The position numbers and the translations under genes are program-made. The notes under the pieces were generated by a model. The model worked only from the letters and a program-made list of their open reading frames with translations, did not search any database and was not told the origin of the DNA. DNA of 64,000 nucleotides from Streptomyces sp. NBC_01381 (lineage in GTDB: Bacteria; Actinomycetota; Actinomycetes; Streptomycetales; Streptomycetaceae), in assembly GCF_026340305.1 (NCBI RefSeq), contig NZ_JAPEPI010000001.1, positions 2,914,001-2,978,000 of the forward strand, in the 5' to 3' direction. Shown piece after piece: positions 1 through 9,407 of this stretch (positions are counted from its first letter, which is position 1; the number at the start of each line of letters is the position of its first letter).

Positions 1-47
1 GCCTACCGCGGATCGTGGGCGGGGCCGGTCGGGCGGAGAGTCGGACC

Positions 48-965
48 ATGCGTGTCTTCCGAGGTATACCCGCCAGGCGCGTGCCGTCATCGGTGCGCGC
101 GGCGGGGGCCCGAGCGGTCGCGGCAGTGCGGTCGGCGCCGGCGGCCCGAGCGGCCCGTGTCGCGTTGTGCTGTGTGCCCGGAGCCGCGGCCGTGTCGCTG
201 CTGCTGATATGCGCGGTGTCCGTGGGGCCGGAGACGGCGGCGCGGGCCGGCGGGCCGGTGGAGTTCGGTGGGGTCACCGGGGCTGTGGTCGGCGTGAAGG
301 AGCGGGACTCCCTGATGCCGGCGGCGGCGGCGCGGGTGCGGCGGCCCGCCGGGCATCCGGCGGGGCAGCCTCCGGTGGTGCTCCGCGCCGACTGGCTGGT
401 CGACGCGGTGAAGGACCCGCCGCCGGCCCGGTACGCCGACCGGGTCGACGCGGTCTTCGTGCACCACACGGACTCGCCGAACAGCTACGACTGCGCGGAC
501 GCCCCGCGCATCATCCGCTATCTGTACGTGGGACAGGCGGAGGGCAGGGACTGGGACGACATCGGCTACAACTTCCTGGTCGACCGGTGCGGGACCATCT
601 ATGAGGGGAGGGCAGGCGGGATCGACAGAGCGGTGGTGGGGGCGCACACCCAGGGCTTCAACCGGGGGTCGGTGGGGATCGCGGCGATCGGGACGTTCAC
701 GGAGGGGACACCGGTTCCCCGGGCCATGACCGACGCCCTGGCGGCGTTGGCCGCGTGGAAGCTCGGGCTCTCGGACGTCGACCCTCGGTCGACGGTGCGG
801 TTGGTCTCCACGCACAGCCTCAGCAAGTACCGGGCGGGCAGCAGCGGGCAGTTCCGGGCGATCTCCGGACACAGGGACGGCTACTACACGTACTGCCCGG
901 GCGCCGCCCTGATGGCCGCGCTCCCCGCGATCAGGGAGACGGCGGCGAGGTTGCAGAGCCGGTAG
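48..965 (+). CDS. Secreted PGRP-type N-acetylmuramoyl-L-alanine amidase
   Basis: This is a zinc-dependent peptidoglycan amidase of the PGRP/Amidase_2 superfamily, which cuts between muramic acid and the stem peptide outside the cell. The protein is 305 aa. Residues 35-65 are a hydrophobic export or anchor segment after an Arg-rich start. The catalytic domain covers roughly 113-300. Likely zinc ligands are a His in FVHHT (137-141), His275 in GHRDG and Cys283 in YCPG. The segment DIGYNFLVD (171-179) is the family-typical core. An in-frame GTG exists at 15, but the ATG at 48 gives the more natural signal-anchor start. The role in envelope remodelling is inferred from the family. Confidence 0.9.
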   Translation: MRVFRGIPARRVPSSVRAAGARAVAAVRSAPAARAARVALCCVPGAAAVSLLLICAVSVGPETAARAGGPVEFGGVTGAVVGVKERDSLMPAAAARVRRPAGHPAGQPPVVLRADWLVDAVKDPPPARYADRVDAVFVHHTDSPNSYDCADAPRIIRYLYVGQAEGRDWDDIGYNFLVDRCGTIYEGRAGGIDRAVVGAHTQGFNRGSVGIAAIGTFTEGTPVPRAMTDALAALAAWKLGLSDVDPRSTVRLVSTHSLSKYRAGSSGQFRAISGHRDGYYTYCPGAALMAALPAIRETAARLQSR

Positions 966-1030
966 CGCGGGGCACGAGCGGATGGGGCGAGCCGCGCGTC
1001 AGCCCGAGCCGCTCATGAAATCGAGCCCCC

Positions 1031-1093
1031 ACGGGGCAGTCGAAGGACGGCCAGTCGAACCACGGGCCAGTCGAACCGCGGGCCTAGTCGACA
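1031..1093. repeat. Degenerate 15-17-base tandem repeat over the DUF4240 stop codon
   Basis: Four copies of a CAGTCGAA-type core begin at 1037, 1052, 1068 and 1085 (15-17 bases apart). They sit in the 3' flank of the minus-strand DUF4240 gene, and the last copy contains that gene's TAG stop codon (CTA at 1084-1086). It is one of several stop-codon-associated duplications in this window. Confidence 0.7.
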
Positions 1094-1608
1094 CCGCCGA
1101 ACGCGACCCAGAGCTTCGGGTAGCGCTGGGCCATCACGCTGTTGTTCTCGAAGTCGAGCGGTGTGCCCTCCGGCTCCGGTGGGGCCGGTGCGATGCCGAG
1201 GTCGGGGGTGACGACACCGGTGAGCTGCTCGTATGCCTCGTCGGCGGCGTACCCGAGCTCCTCGCCGTCACCGTCGATCTCCTCGTCGAAGTCCTCCAGG
1301 AGATCCGCGAGGGAGTCGGGGTCGTGCAGGGCGCCCTCGAAGACCTCACGCCCCTGGCCGATCAGCCAGCACCGGAAGTAGTCGAAGGCGTCGTCGCTCA
1401 CGCCGCCGAGCAGGATCCAGGCGGCGCCCCAAAGGTCCCAGCGGTAGGCGCGGTTGTAGCGCGCCTCGAAGTGACGGGCGAAGTCGAGCACCATGTCCGG
1501 TTCGAGTTCGAGCAGTCTCTCGACGAGCAGGTCGGCGTGGTCCTCGGGGTCGCCCTCGGCGGCCACGCGGGTGCGGTCCACGATCTCCCAGAACTCCGTC
1601 TCGTCCAT
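1084..1608 (-). CDS. DUF4240 domain protein
   Basis: This is a 174-aa acidic soluble protein starting MDETEFWEIVDRTR and containing a Trp-rich block (YRWDLWGAAWILLGG) followed by DDAFDYFRCWLIGQG. These features match the DUF4240 family, whose biochemical function is not known. An adjacent GTG codon directly upstream (1611) could also serve as start; no clear Shine-Dalgarno sequence is visible for either. The gene is divergent from the short-chain dehydrogenase across about 130 bases. Its 3' end runs into a degenerate tandem repeat that includes the stop codon. Confidence 0.85.
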   Translation of the reverse strand: MDETEFWEIVDRTRVAAEGDPEDHADLLVERLLELEPDMVLDFARHFEARYNRAYRWDLWGAAWILLGGVSDDAFDYFRCWLIGQGREVFEGALHDPDSLADLLEDFDEEIDGDGEELGYAADEAYEQLTGVVTPDLGIAPAPPEPEGTPLDFENNSVMAQRYPKLWVAFGGVD

Positions 1609-1740
1609 CACGGGACAAGCATCGGTCCTGGGGGGTGGGTACGCACGTGGAGTGCGGCGGATGCGACTGTCTCGTTATGCGTGCACATGCCCATGGAAAA
1701 CCCGACAGCAGGTGTCGGCATTGGGTGGCAGCCTCGGACC

Positions 1741-2694
1741 ATGGACACCACACGCGCACTTCCGCACACACTGACCGGAAAGATCGCCCTCGTCGCCGGT
1801 GCCACCCGTGGCGCGGGCCGGGCCATGTCCGTGGAGCTCGGCCGTGCAGGGGCCACCGTGTATGTGACGGGACGGACGACCCGCGAGCACACCAGTGAGG
1901 TCGGCCGCACCACCGAGACCATCGAGGAGACCGCCGAGCTGGTCACCGAGGCGGGAGCGGAAGCGGGCGGCGGCAAGGGCATCGCCGTACCCACCGATCA
2001 TCTGGAGCCCGAGCAGGTCGAAGCCCTGGTCGAGCGGATCGACCGGGAGCAGGGCCGCCTCGACATCCTGGTCAACGACATCTGGGGCGGCGACGTCCAC
2101 GTCGAGTGGGACAAGAAGATGTGGGAGCACGACCTCGACAAGGGGATGCGCATCCTCCGTCTCGGCGTCGAGACCCACATCGTCACCAGCCGGTTCGCGC
2201 TGCCGCTGCTCGTCAGGAACCCCGGCGGCCTGGTCGTCGAGGTCACCGACGGGACCGAGGAGTACAACGGCCCCAACTACCGCAAGCCCTTCTACTACGA
2301 CCTGGCCAAGTCGGCCCCGCTGCGGATGGCGCGCGGCCTCGCCGAGGAGGTCGGGGAGTACGGCTGCACGGCGCTCTGTCTGACCCCCGGCTGGCTGCGC
2401 TCGGAGTTCATGCTCGACACCGCCTTCAGCGTGAGCGAGGAGAATTGGCAGGACGGCTGCGAGCAGAACCCGCACTTCGCGATCTCCGAGACGCCGACCT
2501 TCGTGGGCCGCGCCCTCGTCGCGCTCGCCTCCGACCCCCAGGTGGCCCGCTGGAACGGAAAGTCGCTCTCCAGCGGCGGCCTCGCCAAGGAGTACGGCTT
2601 CACGGACGTGGACGGTTCGGCGCCGGACGCCTGGCGCTATATGACGGAGGTCGACCAGGAGAGCAAGACCGCCGACGTCACCGGCTACCGGTAA
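1741..2694 (+). CDS. Short-chain dehydrogenase/reductase (SDR)
   Basis: This is a Rossmann-fold NAD(P)-dependent oxidoreductase of 317 aa. The cofactor motif is GATRGAGRA (20-28). The usual NNAG motif is replaced by NDIWGG (112-117). The catalytic Tyr-x3-Lys is Tyr186/Lys190 in YYDLAK. This fits the subgroup of Streptomyces SDRs that are longer than the classical 250 aa and carry an insert after beta-2 (residues 46-80). The substrate cannot be predicted. The ATG at 1741 fits the family start; an ATG at 1687 in the same frame would add 18 unconserved-looking residues. Confidence 0.9.
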   Translation: MDTTRALPHTLTGKIALVAGATRGAGRAMSVELGRAGATVYVTGRTTREHTSEVGRTTETIEETAELVTEAGAEAGGGKGIAVPTDHLEPEQVEALVERIDREQGRLDILVNDIWGGDVHVEWDKKMWEHDLDKGMRILRLGVETHIVTSRFALPLLVRNPGGLVVEVTDGTEEYNGPNYRKPFYYDLAKSAPLRMARGLAEEVGEYGCTALCLTPGWLRSEFMLDTAFSVSEENWQDGCEQNPHFAISETPTFVGRALVALASDPQVARWNGKSLSSGGLAKEYGFTDVDGSAPDAWRYMTEVDQESKTADVTGYR

Positions 2695-2700
2695 GAAACT

Positions 2701-2751
2701 TCAGAAGTCGTAGAGATCTCAGAAGTCGTAGAGCCCTCAGGAGTCGTAGAG
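2701..2751. repeat. 18-base tandem triplication carrying the WYL-regulator stop codon
   Basis: Three copies of a 15-base core (TCAGAAGTCGTAGAG, with one G/A change in the third) start at exactly 2701, 2719 and 2737, an 18-base period. On the minus strand each copy reads Leu-Tyr-Asp-Phe/Ser-stop in the frame of the WYL-domain gene, so there are three in-frame TGA stops in a row. Only the copy at 2737 is translated. Confidence 0.9.
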
Positions 2752-3711
2752 CCCCGTCATCCGCGCCGCCGCCCGCGCGAATCGCGCCCGCAGACCCTCG
2801 GGCGCGATGACCTCCGCCTCCGGCCCGAGCGCCATGAGCTGGGTGAACGCCACGTCCTCGTTCTCGACGGGCAGCGTGACCGTCACCCGGCCCGCCGCGT
2901 CGGGCTCGCCCGCCGACGCCATCGCCTCACGAGCGGACGCGGGATCGGTGGCGTACGGAAGGTGCCGCACCCCCGCCTCGGAGAGCCGCACCACGACCTC
3001 GGACCGCAGGATCGCCCGCGCGAACTGCGCGGCCCGCTCCTCCCAGAAACCCGGCAGGTCGAACTCCTCATCGCGTACGAAGCGTTCCTCGCCGGAGGCG
3101 ATCGACGCGAACCGGTCGATGCGGTACACGCGGTACGCCCCGGAGTCGGGAACCCGCGCGCACAAGTACCAGACGCCCGCCTTGAGCACGAGCCCGTACG
3201 GCTCCAACTCCCGCTCCACCTCGGCCTCTTGGCGCCGGTAGCGGGCGGTGACCCGGCGGTCGTCCCACACCGCGTCCGCGACCGCGGGCAGCAGTTCGGG
3301 GGCGGGCGTCTCCTTGAACCACCCCGGCGCGTCCAGATGGAACCGCTGCGAGGCGTTCTGCGATGCGTCCCGCAGCGAGGGCATCAGCGCCGCCGACACC
3401 TTCAGCCGGGCCGCCGATGCCGCGTCCTCCAGGCCCATCTCCCGCAGCGCGCCCGGCACTCCGGACAGAAACAGCGCCTCGGCCTCGCTGCGCCCGAGCC
3501 CGGTAAGGCGTGTGCGATACCCGCCGATGAGCCGGTAGCCACCGGCCCGCCCCCGATCGGCGTAGACGGGAACGCCCGCCTCCGACAGCGCCTGCGCGTC
3601 CCGCGTGATGGTCCGCTCGGACACTTCGAGCTCGGCGGCGAGCTCGGCGGCGGTCATGGAGGGCCGTGCCTGAAGCAGCAGCACCATTTTGATGAGGCGG
3701 GCAGCGCGCAT
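2737..3711 (-). CDS. YafY-type HTH/WYL-domain transcriptional regulator
   Basis: This is a 324-aa DNA-binding regulator. Residues 1-60 form a DeoR-like winged HTH (MTAAELAAELEVSERTITRD). A WYL domain follows, with a VLKAGVWYLCARV core around residues 165-180 and a C-terminal WCX-like extension. WYL domains sense small ligands or nucleic acids; the signal here is unknown. The ATG at 3711 is chosen because upstream residues are low-complexity and overlap the aceE terminator. The divergent-convergent context gives no target. The 3' end is a tandem triplication that repeats the stop codon. Confidence 0.9.
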   Translation of the reverse strand: MRAARLIKMVLLLQARPSMTAAELAAELEVSERTITRDAQALSEAGVPVYADRGRAGGYRLIGGYRTRLTGLGRSEAEALFLSGVPGALREMGLEDAASAARLKVSAALMPSLRDASQNASQRFHLDAPGWFKETPAPELLPAVADAVWDDRRVTARYRRQEAEVERELEPYGLVLKAGVWYLCARVPDSGAYRVYRIDRFASIASGEERFVRDEEFDLPGFWEERAAQFARAILRSEVVVRLSEAGVRHLPYATDPASAREAMASAGEPDAAGRVTVTLPVENEDVAFTQLMALGPEAEVIAPEGLRARFARAAARMTGLYDS

Positions 3712-3736
3712 GGACCCATGATGCCGCGCACACGAA

Positions 3737-3768
3737 CGCGGGCCCCCACCAGACGGTGGGGACCCGCG
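3737..3768. terminator. Intrinsic terminator downstream of aceE
   Basis: A strong GC hairpin with arms of about 13 bp (CGCGGG plus CCCCACC pairing with GGTGGGG plus CCCGCG) and a 4-base loop lies between the aceE stop and the WYL-regulator start, both on the minus strand. It has no long U-tract, as is usual in Streptomyces. Confidence 0.75.
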
Positions 3769-3794
3769 CACGTATCAAGCGTCAAGCCGAAGGC

Positions 3795-6500
3795 CTACAG
3801 GCCGTACTTGGCCCGAGCCTCCTTCACCGCGGCAGCGGGCACCTCGCCACGACGGGCGAGCTGCGCGAGCGCTGCGACGACGATCGACTCGGCGTCGATG
3901 CCGAAGTGGCGGCGCGCGGCGTCACGCGTGTCGGAGAGGCCGAAGCCGTCCGCACCGAGCGAGGAGTAGTCCTGCTCGACCCACTGCGCGATCTGGTCGG
4001 GGACCTGGCGCATGTAGTCGGAGACGGCGAGCACGGGACCCTGCGCACCCTCAAGTGCCGTACGCAGGTAGGGAGTACGCTCCTCGCCGCGCAGGATGGC
4101 CTCGTCGGCCTCCAGGGCGTCGCGGCGCAGCTCGGTCCAGGAGGTCGCGGACCATACGTCGGCGGCCACACCCCACTCCTCGGCGAGCAGCTGCTGGGCC
4201 TTGAGCGTCCAGTGGATGGCCGTGCCCGAGCCGAGCAGCTGGATGCGCGCGGCGTTGGCGGCGGGGGAGATCCCGGCCGTCTCGGCGGTGTTGAACCGGT
4301 AGAGACCGCGCACGATCCCCTCGTCCACACCCGCGGGCTTCGCGGGCTGCGGCATCGGCTCGTTGTAGACGGTGAGGTAGTAGAAGACGTTCTGGTCCTC
4401 ACCGGGGGCCGCCTCGCCGTACATCCGGCGCAGACCGTCCTTGACGATCGCCGCGACCTCGTAGGCGAAGGCCGGGTCGTACGACATCGCGGCGGGGTTC
4501 GTCGCGGCGATCACCGGCGAGTGGCCGTCCGCGTGCTGCAGACCCTCACCCGTCAGCGTCGTACGACCGGCGGTGGCGCCGATGAGGAAGCCGCGGCCGA
4601 GCTGGTCGCCGAGCTGCCACATCTGGTCGGCGGTCCGCTGCCAGCCGAACATCGAGTAGAAGATGTAGAAGGGGATCATGGCTTCGCCGTGCGTCGCGTA
4701 CGACGACGACGCGGCGATGAAGTCCGCCATCGACCCGGCCTCGGTGATCCCCTCGTTGAGGATCTGGCCGTCCTTCGCCTCGCGGTAGTACATCAGCTGG
4801 TCGCGGTCGACCGGCTCGTAGTTCTGGCCCTTGGGCGAGTAGATGCCGAGCGACGGGAAGAGCGACTCCATGCCGAAGGTGCGCGCCTCGTCGGGGACGA
4901 TCGGCACCCAGCGCTTGCCGGTCTCCTTGTCGCGGATCAGGTCCTTGGCGAGACGTACGAACGCCATGGTCGTCGCCATCGACTGGCTGCCGGAGCCCTT
5001 GTCGAACGCGGCGAAAGCCTTGTCGGCGGGGGCGGGCAGCGGCGCGAGCGGCTGCGTGCGGCGGGCCGGGGCCGGACCGCCGAGGGCCGCGCGGCGCTCC
5101 TGGAGGTAGCGGACCTCGGGGGAGTCGGCGCCGGGGTGGCCGTAGGGCACCTGGCCGTCGACGAAGTCGCTGTCCGGGATCGGCAGTTCAAGGAGGTCAC
5201 GCATGTCCTTGAACTCGTCCACCGTCAGCTTCTTCATCTGGTGGTTGGCGTTCTTGGACTCGAAGCCCTTGCCCAGCGTGAAGCCCTTGACCGTCTGCGC
5301 GAGGATCACGGTCGGCGCGCCCGTGTGGGTGAGCGCGGCGCGGTAGGCGGCGTAGACCTTGCGGGCCTCGTGGCCGCCGCGCGAGAGGTGGAAGCACTCG
5401 CTGATCTTGTCGTCGCTGAGCAGCTGACCGAGGGCGACGAGCGCGGGCTCGGCACCGAAGAAGTGCTCGCGGATGTAGGCGGCGTCACGCGTCGCGTACG
5501 TCTGGAACTGGGCGTCCGGCACCTCGCGCAGGCGGCGGACGAGCGCGCCCGTGGTGTCGAGCTGGAACAGCTCGTCCCAGGCGTTGCCCCACAGGACCTT
5601 GATGACGTTCCAGCCGGCGCCGCGGAACTGGGCCTCCAGCTCCTGCACCACGCGGAAGTTGGCGCGGACCGGGCCGTCGAGGCGCTGCAGGTTGCAGTTG
5701 ATGACGTAGGTGAGGTTGTCCAGACCCTCACGCGCGGCCAGTGCGAGGGCCGCCGTCGACTCGGGCTCGTCCATCTCGCCGTCACCGAGGAACGCCCACA
5801 CGTGCGAGGCGGAGACGTCCTTGATGCCGCGGTTGGTGAGATACCGGTTGAAGCGCGCCTGGTAGATGGCGGAGAGCGGACCCAGACCCATCGAGACGGT
5901 CGGGAACTCCCACAGCCAGGGCAGGCGGCGCGGGTGCGGGTAGGAGGGCAGGCCGTTGCCGCCCGCCTCCTGCCGGAAGTTGTCGAGCTGCGTCTCGTTC
6001 AGCCGGCCGTCGAGGAAGGCGCGGGCGTAGATGCCGGGCGATGCGTGGCCCTGGATGTAGAGCTGGTCGCCGGAGCCGGCGGCCTCGCCGGACTCCTTGC
6101 CCTTGAAGAAGTGGTTGAAGCCCGTCTCGTACAGCCAGGCGGCGGAGGCGAAGGTGGCGATGTGGCCGCCGACGCCGTGCTTGCTGCCCCGGGTGACCAT
6201 CGCGGCCGCGTTCCAGCGGTTCCACGCGGCGATCTTCCGCTCCATCTCCTCGTCACCGTCGATGGACGGCTCGGCGGAGGTGGGGATGGTGTTGACGTAG
6301 TCGGTCTCAAGGAGCTTGGGCAGCGCCAGGCCCGCGCCCTCGGCGCGCTCCAGCGTGCGGCGCATCAGGTACGCGGCACGGTGCGGCCCGGCCGCCTGCG
6401 TAACGGCGTCCAGGGAGGCCTGCCATTCGGCGGTCTCCTCGGGGTCGCGGTCCGGGAGCTGGTCGAGCTCGCTCGGCTGGATTGCGGAGGGGTCGGTCAT
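3795..6500 (-). CDS. aceE: Pyruvate dehydrogenase E1 component, homodimeric type
   Basis: This thiamine-diphosphate enzyme decarboxylates pyruvate and passes the acetyl group to lipoyl-E2 in the pyruvate dehydrogenase complex. At 901 aa it has the length of the single-chain (alpha2) AceE family. The ThDP/Mg motif is GDGEMDEP (239-246), followed about 25 residues later by the Asn of VINCNLQ. Other AceE-typical segments are [10 protein letters not shown] near 108 and [12 protein letters not shown] in the second half. The ATG is preceded by GGAAGG at 7-base spacing. The E2 and E3 genes lie upstream on the same strand, separated by a GntR regulator and a terminator. A perfect 17-base palindrome lies upstream at 6621-6637. 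Confidence 0.97.
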   Translation of the reverse strand: MTDPSAIQPSELDQLPDRDPEETAEWQASLDAVTQAAGPHRAAYLMRRTLERAEGAGLALPKLLETDYVNTIPTSAEPSIDGDEEMERKIAAWNRWNAAAMVTRGSKHGVGGHIATFASAAWLYETGFNHFFKGKESGEAAGSGDQLYIQGHASPGIYARAFLDGRLNETQLDNFRQEAGGNGLPSYPHPRRLPWLWEFPTVSMGLGPLSAIYQARFNRYLTNRGIKDVSASHVWAFLGDGEMDEPESTAALALAAREGLDNLTYVINCNLQRLDGPVRANFRVVQELEAQFRGAGWNVIKVLWGNAWDELFQLDTTGALVRRLREVPDAQFQTYATRDAAYIREHFFGAEPALVALGQLLSDDKISECFHLSRGGHEARKVYAAYRAALTHTGAPTVILAQTVKGFTLGKGFESKNANHQMKKLTVDEFKDMRDLLELPIPDSDFVDGQVPYGHPGADSPEVRYLQERRAALGGPAPARRTQPLAPLPAPADKAFAAFDKGSGSQSMATTMAFVRLAKDLIRDKETGKRWVPIVPDEARTFGMESLFPSLGIYSPKGQNYEPVDRDQLMYYREAKDGQILNEGITEAGSMADFIAASSSYATHGEAMIPFYIFYSMFGWQRTADQMWQLGDQLGRGFLIGATAGRTTLTGEGLQHADGHSPVIAATNPAAMSYDPAFAYEVAAIVKDGLRRMYGEAAPGEDQNVFYYLTVYNEPMPQPAKPAGVDEGIVRGLYRFNTAETAGISPAANAARIQLLGSGTAIHWTLKAQQLLAEEWGVAADVWSATSWTELRRDALEADEAILRGEERTPYLRTALEGAQGPVLAVSDYMRQVPDQIAQWVEQDYSSLGADGFGLSDTRDAARRHFGIDAESIVVAALAQLARRGEVPAAAVKEARAKYGL

Positions 6501-6620
6501 GTCGCCGCCTTCCTGAGTCGGAGGGGGTCCCCTGTTTCGGTAAGGGGTGGGGTTGCCCTAGGTCTTTGGCAGGACAGGGCAGAGGGCTCTGGTGAGAGCC
6601 CGTCGGAGACTCTAACTCCG

Positions 6621-6637
6621 TGATCGATGATCGATCA
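6621..6637. promoter_or_regulatory. Perfect 17-base palindrome, candidate operator of aceE
   Basis: TGATCGAT and ATCGATCA are exact inverted halves around a single central G, located 121 bases upstream of the aceE start codon. The adjacent gene encodes a GntR/FCD regulator, a family that binds short palindromes. Binding of that protein here is an inference from proximity. Confidence 0.6.
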
Positions 6638-6769
6638 AAGGGTTGAAGGCGAAAACTCCTTCATATTCAGAAAGTAGGCATCCGGTGCCATTAAAGCGGG
6701 CACGCGGTGCCTTCGATTTAAAGGGTTCCCGCAGGTGAGAGCACGTATGAGCGGGTCGGCCACGGATGA

Positions 6770-6810
6770 GCGGGAGCCCTGCGGGAGTCCTGTGGGAGTC
6801 CTGCGGGAGG
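6770..6810. repeat. 11-base tandem repeat next to the gntR stop codon
   Basis: GCGGGAGCCCT (6770-6780), GCGGGAGTCCT (6781-6791), GTGGGAGTCCT (6792-6802) and a partial GCGGGAG (6803-6809) form an 11-base head-to-tail array. It ends five bases before the stop codon of the minus-strand gntR gene. Confidence 0.85.
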
Positions 6811-6814
6811 GGGG

Positions 6815-7438
6815 TCAGGCGCGCGGCGCGCAGCCGAGCACGTGGGCCTTCACCAGGTCCGCGATCGCGGGGTCGCGGCGCCGGAAAGCGGAGACCAGGG
6901 CCTCGTGCTCCTCCGCGTACGACTGCTGAACCGTGCCGAGCCAGCGGATCGACAGCGCGGTGAAGACCTCGATGCCGAGGCCCTCCCAGGTGTGCAGCAG
7001 CACGGAGTTGTCCGCGGCCCGTACCAGCTCCCGGTGGAAGCCCACCGTGTGCCGCACCTGCGCGGTGCCGTCCGCGGCCCGGTCGGCCTCGTACAGGGCG
7101 GCCACATGGGGCTCAAGGGCCGAGCAGTCCTCGGCCAGGCTCTCCGCGGCGAGTTCGGCGGCGATCGCCTCCAGGCCGGCACGGACCGGGTAGCTCTCCT
7201 CCAGGTCGGCCGCCGTCAAGTTGCGTACACGTACACCCTTGTTGGGCGCGGACTCGATGAGCCGCAGCGTCTCAAGCTCCCGGAGAGCTTCACGGACCGG
7301 GGTCTGCGAGACCTCGAGCTCCACGGCGATGCGGCGCTCCACGATCCGCTCGCCCGGCTTCCAGCGCCCGCTGACGATCCCCTCCACGATGTGCTCGCGG
7401 ATCTGTTCGCGCAGCGAGTGAACAACGGGCGCGGTCAT
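6815..7438 (-). CDS. GntR-family transcriptional regulator (FadR/FCD type)
   Basis: This is a 207-aa regulator with an N-terminal winged helix-turn-helix (residues about 8-72, including SQTPVREALRELETLRLI) and a C-terminal all-alpha FCD effector domain (about 80-200). FCD regulators typically sense carboxylic acids. It lies directly upstream of aceE and downstream of sucB on the same strand, so control of the pyruvate dehydrogenase genes is a reasonable inference. A TANNNT-type -10 (TATTGT, minus strand, around 7486-7491) precedes it, and a terminator separates it from sucB. The target has not been shown. Confidence 0.9.
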   Translation of the reverse strand: MTAPVVHSLREQIREHIVEGIVSGRWKPGERIVERRIAVELEVSQTPVREALRELETLRLIESAPNKGVRVRNLTAADLEESYPVRAGLEAIAAELAAESLAEDCSALEPHVAALYEADRAADGTAQVRHTVGFHRELVRAADNSVLLHTWEGLGIEVFTALSIRWLGTVQQSYAEEHEALVSAFRRRDPAIADLVKAHVLGCAPRA

Positions 7439-7498
7439 GTGGGCTCCTCCGGCAGGGGCAGCGCCCCAGGGCGTGGTGACCCCTAGACAATACGGCGA

Positions 7499-7530
7499 CG
7501 CCCCCGTCCGGAAACCTCCGAACGGGGGCG
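7499..7530. terminator. Intrinsic terminator downstream of sucB
   Basis: The hairpin pairs CGCCCCCGT (7499-7507) with ACGGGGGCG (7522-7530) across a short loop, between the sucB stop codon and the gntR promoter. It should separate sucB transcription from gntR. Confidence 0.75.
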
Positions 7531-7575
7531 TACGCGCTGATGAGACGAGTCTTACAGCCCTACGGGGCGGTAGGA

Positions 7576-9342
7576 CTACAGACCGAGCTCGACCTCGAAC
7601 TCGCCGGCCTCGAGGATCGCCTTGACCGCGGTCAGGTAGCGGGCGGCGTCCGCGCCGTCCACCAGACGGTGGTCGTAGGAGAGCGACAGGTACGTCATGT
7701 CACGGACGGCGATGGTCTCGCCCAGGTCCGGGTGGTTGATGACGACCGGACGCTTCACCGTGGCACCGATGCCGAGGATCGCGGCCTGGTTCGGCGGCAC
7801 GATGACCGTGTCGAACAGGGCGCCGCGCGAACCGGTGTTGGAGATCGTGAAGGTGGCGCCGGACATGTCGTCCGGGGTGAGGCCACCGCCACGGGCCTTG
7901 CCGGCCAGCTCGGCGGTCTTCTTCGAGATACCGGCGATGTTCAGGTCGCCCGCACCCTTGATGACCGGCGTCATCAGACCCTTCTCGGCGTCAACGGCGA
8001 TGCCGATGTTCTCCGAGTCGAAGTACGTGATGGTGCCTTCGTCGTCGTTGATCCGGGCGTTGACGACCGGGTGGGCCTTCAGCGCCTGGGCGGCGGCCTT
8101 GACGAAGAACGGCATCGGGGAGAGCTTGACGCCCTCGCGAGCCGCGAACGAGTCCTTCGCCTTGGCGCGCAGCTTCATCAGCTTGGTGATGTCGACCTCG
8201 ACGACCGAGGTCAGCTGGGCCTGCGAGTGCAGCGCCTTCATCATGTTGTCGCCGATGACCTTGCGCATGCGGGTCATCTTGACGGTCTGGCCGCGGAGCG
8301 GAGAGACCTCCAGGGCCGGGGCCTTCGACGCGGCCGGGGCAGCGGCGGCGGCCGGAGCCGGGGCGGCCTTCTTGGCCTCGGCGGCGGCGATGACGTCCTG
8401 CTTGCGGATGCGGCCACCGACGCCGGTGCCCTTGACGTCCGCGAGGCTCACGCCGTGCTCACCCGCGAGCTTGCGGACCAGCGGCGTGACGTACGCGCCG
8501 TCCTCGGCGGGCGAGGTCGCGGCGGGCGCGACCGGAGCAGCCGGGGCGACGGGGGCCGGGGCGACCGGAGCCGGAGCGGCGGGCGCGACCGGGGCCGGAG
8601 CCGCGGGCTGGACCGGAGCCGGAGCGGCGGGGGCGGGGGCGGCCGGGGCGGCAGGCGCGACCGGAGCCGGAGCCGGAGCCGGAGCCGGGGCCGGAGCGGC
8701 CGGGGCAGCCGGAGCCGCGGCGGCCGGAGCGGCACCCGCGGCGCCGATGACGGCGAGCTTGGCGCCGACCTCGGCGGTCTCGTCCTCGCCGACGGCGATC
8801 TCGAGCAGCACGCCCGCGACCGGCGACGGGATCTCGGTGTCGACCTTGTCCGTGGAGACCTCGAGCAGCGGCTCGTCCTCGGCGACCTCTTCGCCCACGG
8901 CCTTCAGCCAGCGGGTGACGGTGCCCTCGGTGACGGACTCGCCCAGGGCGGGCAGCGTCACGTCGGTGCCGGTGGCGCCACCGGCCGGCGCGGCGGCGGG
9001 GGCGGCCGGCGCGGCCGGAGCCGCGGGGGCCTCGGCGACCGGGGCCGGAGCAGCCGCCGGAGCGGGCTCGGCGGCCGGGGCCGGGGCGGCAGCGGGGGCA
9101 CCGCTGCCGTCGTCGATGACGGCCAGCTCGGCGCCGACCTCGACGGTCTCGTCCTCGGCGACCTTGATGGACGCCAGGATGCCGGAGGCCGGCGACGGGA
9201 TCTCGGTGTCGACCTTGTCGGTCGACACCTCGAGCAGCGGCTCGTCGGCCTCGACGCGCTCGCCCTCGGCCTTCAGCCAACGGGTGACAGTGCCCTCGGT
9301 GACGCTCTCGCCGAGCGCCGGAAGGGATACGGAAACCGCCAT
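7576..9342 (-). CDS. sucB: Dihydrolipoamide acyltransferase, E2 of 2-oxoacid dehydrogenase complexes
   Basis: This E2 core enzyme carries acyl groups on lipoyl-lysine from E1 to CoA. The 588-aa protein has two lipoyl domains (2-77 and 125-199) with modified lysines Lys43 and Lys166, both in TDKVDTEIP. Two long Ala/Pro swinging linkers follow (80-122 and 201-280), then a peripheral subunit-binding domain (283-320) and the acyltransferase domain (about 345-588) with the active-site motif DHRLVDG (557-563). AAGGAG precedes the ATG. In actinobacteria one E2 is thought to serve both the pyruvate and 2-oxoglutarate complexes, so the sucB/aceF name is a convention. lpdA is 65 bp upstream on the same strand. 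Confidence 0.95.
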   Translation of the reverse strand: MAVSVSLPALGESVTEGTVTRWLKAEGERVEADEPLLEVSTDKVDTEIPSPASGILASIKVAEDETVEVGAELAVIDDGSGAPAAAPAPAAEPAPAAAPAPVAEAPAAPAAPAAPAAAPAGGATGTDVTLPALGESVTEGTVTRWLKAVGEEVAEDEPLLEVSTDKVDTEIPSPVAGVLLEIAVGEDETAEVGAKLAVIGAAGAAPAAAAPAAPAAPAPAPAPAPAPVAPAAPAAPAPAAPAPVQPAAPAPVAPAAPAPVAPAPVAPAAPVAPAATSPAEDGAYVTPLVRKLAGEHGVSLADVKGTGVGGRIRKQDVIAAAEAKKAAPAPAAAAAPAASKAPALEVSPLRGQTVKMTRMRKVIGDNMMKALHSQAQLTSVVEVDITKLMKLRAKAKDSFAAREGVKLSPMPFFVKAAAQALKAHPVVNARINDDEGTITYFDSENIGIAVDAEKGLMTPVIKGAGDLNIAGISKKTAELAGKARGGGLTPDDMSGATFTISNTGSRGALFDTVIVPPNQAAILGIGATVKRPVVINHPDLGETIAVRDMTYLSLSYDHRLVDGADAARYLTAVKAILEAGEFEVELGL

Positions 9343-9407
9343 GGTTTCAGTTGCTCCTTACGAAATTGCGGAAGTCTAGGTCGTCGCGCCCGAAAAACTG
9401 AGGGGGC

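Larger units (their letters stand above)
6501..6814. other. aceE upstream region (314 bp, non-coding)
   Basis: No gene is visible here. The region holds the aceE leader, the palindrome at 6621-6637, an A/T-richer stretch with two related blocks (CGGTGCC followed by an ATTAAAG- or TTTAAAG-like stretch, 6683-6726), and an 11-base tandem repeat abutting the gntR stop codon. It is the likely promoter-operator region of aceE. Confidence 0.7.

Noticed and set aside
15..47. GTG start at 15 for the PGRP amidase
   Set aside because: It adds 11 residues before a good signal-anchor start and has no ribosome site.
3756..6623. 955-codon open frame opposite aceE
   Set aside because: It is the antisense shadow of a clear AceE gene; its codons show the complement of the G/C third-position pattern and it has no domain.
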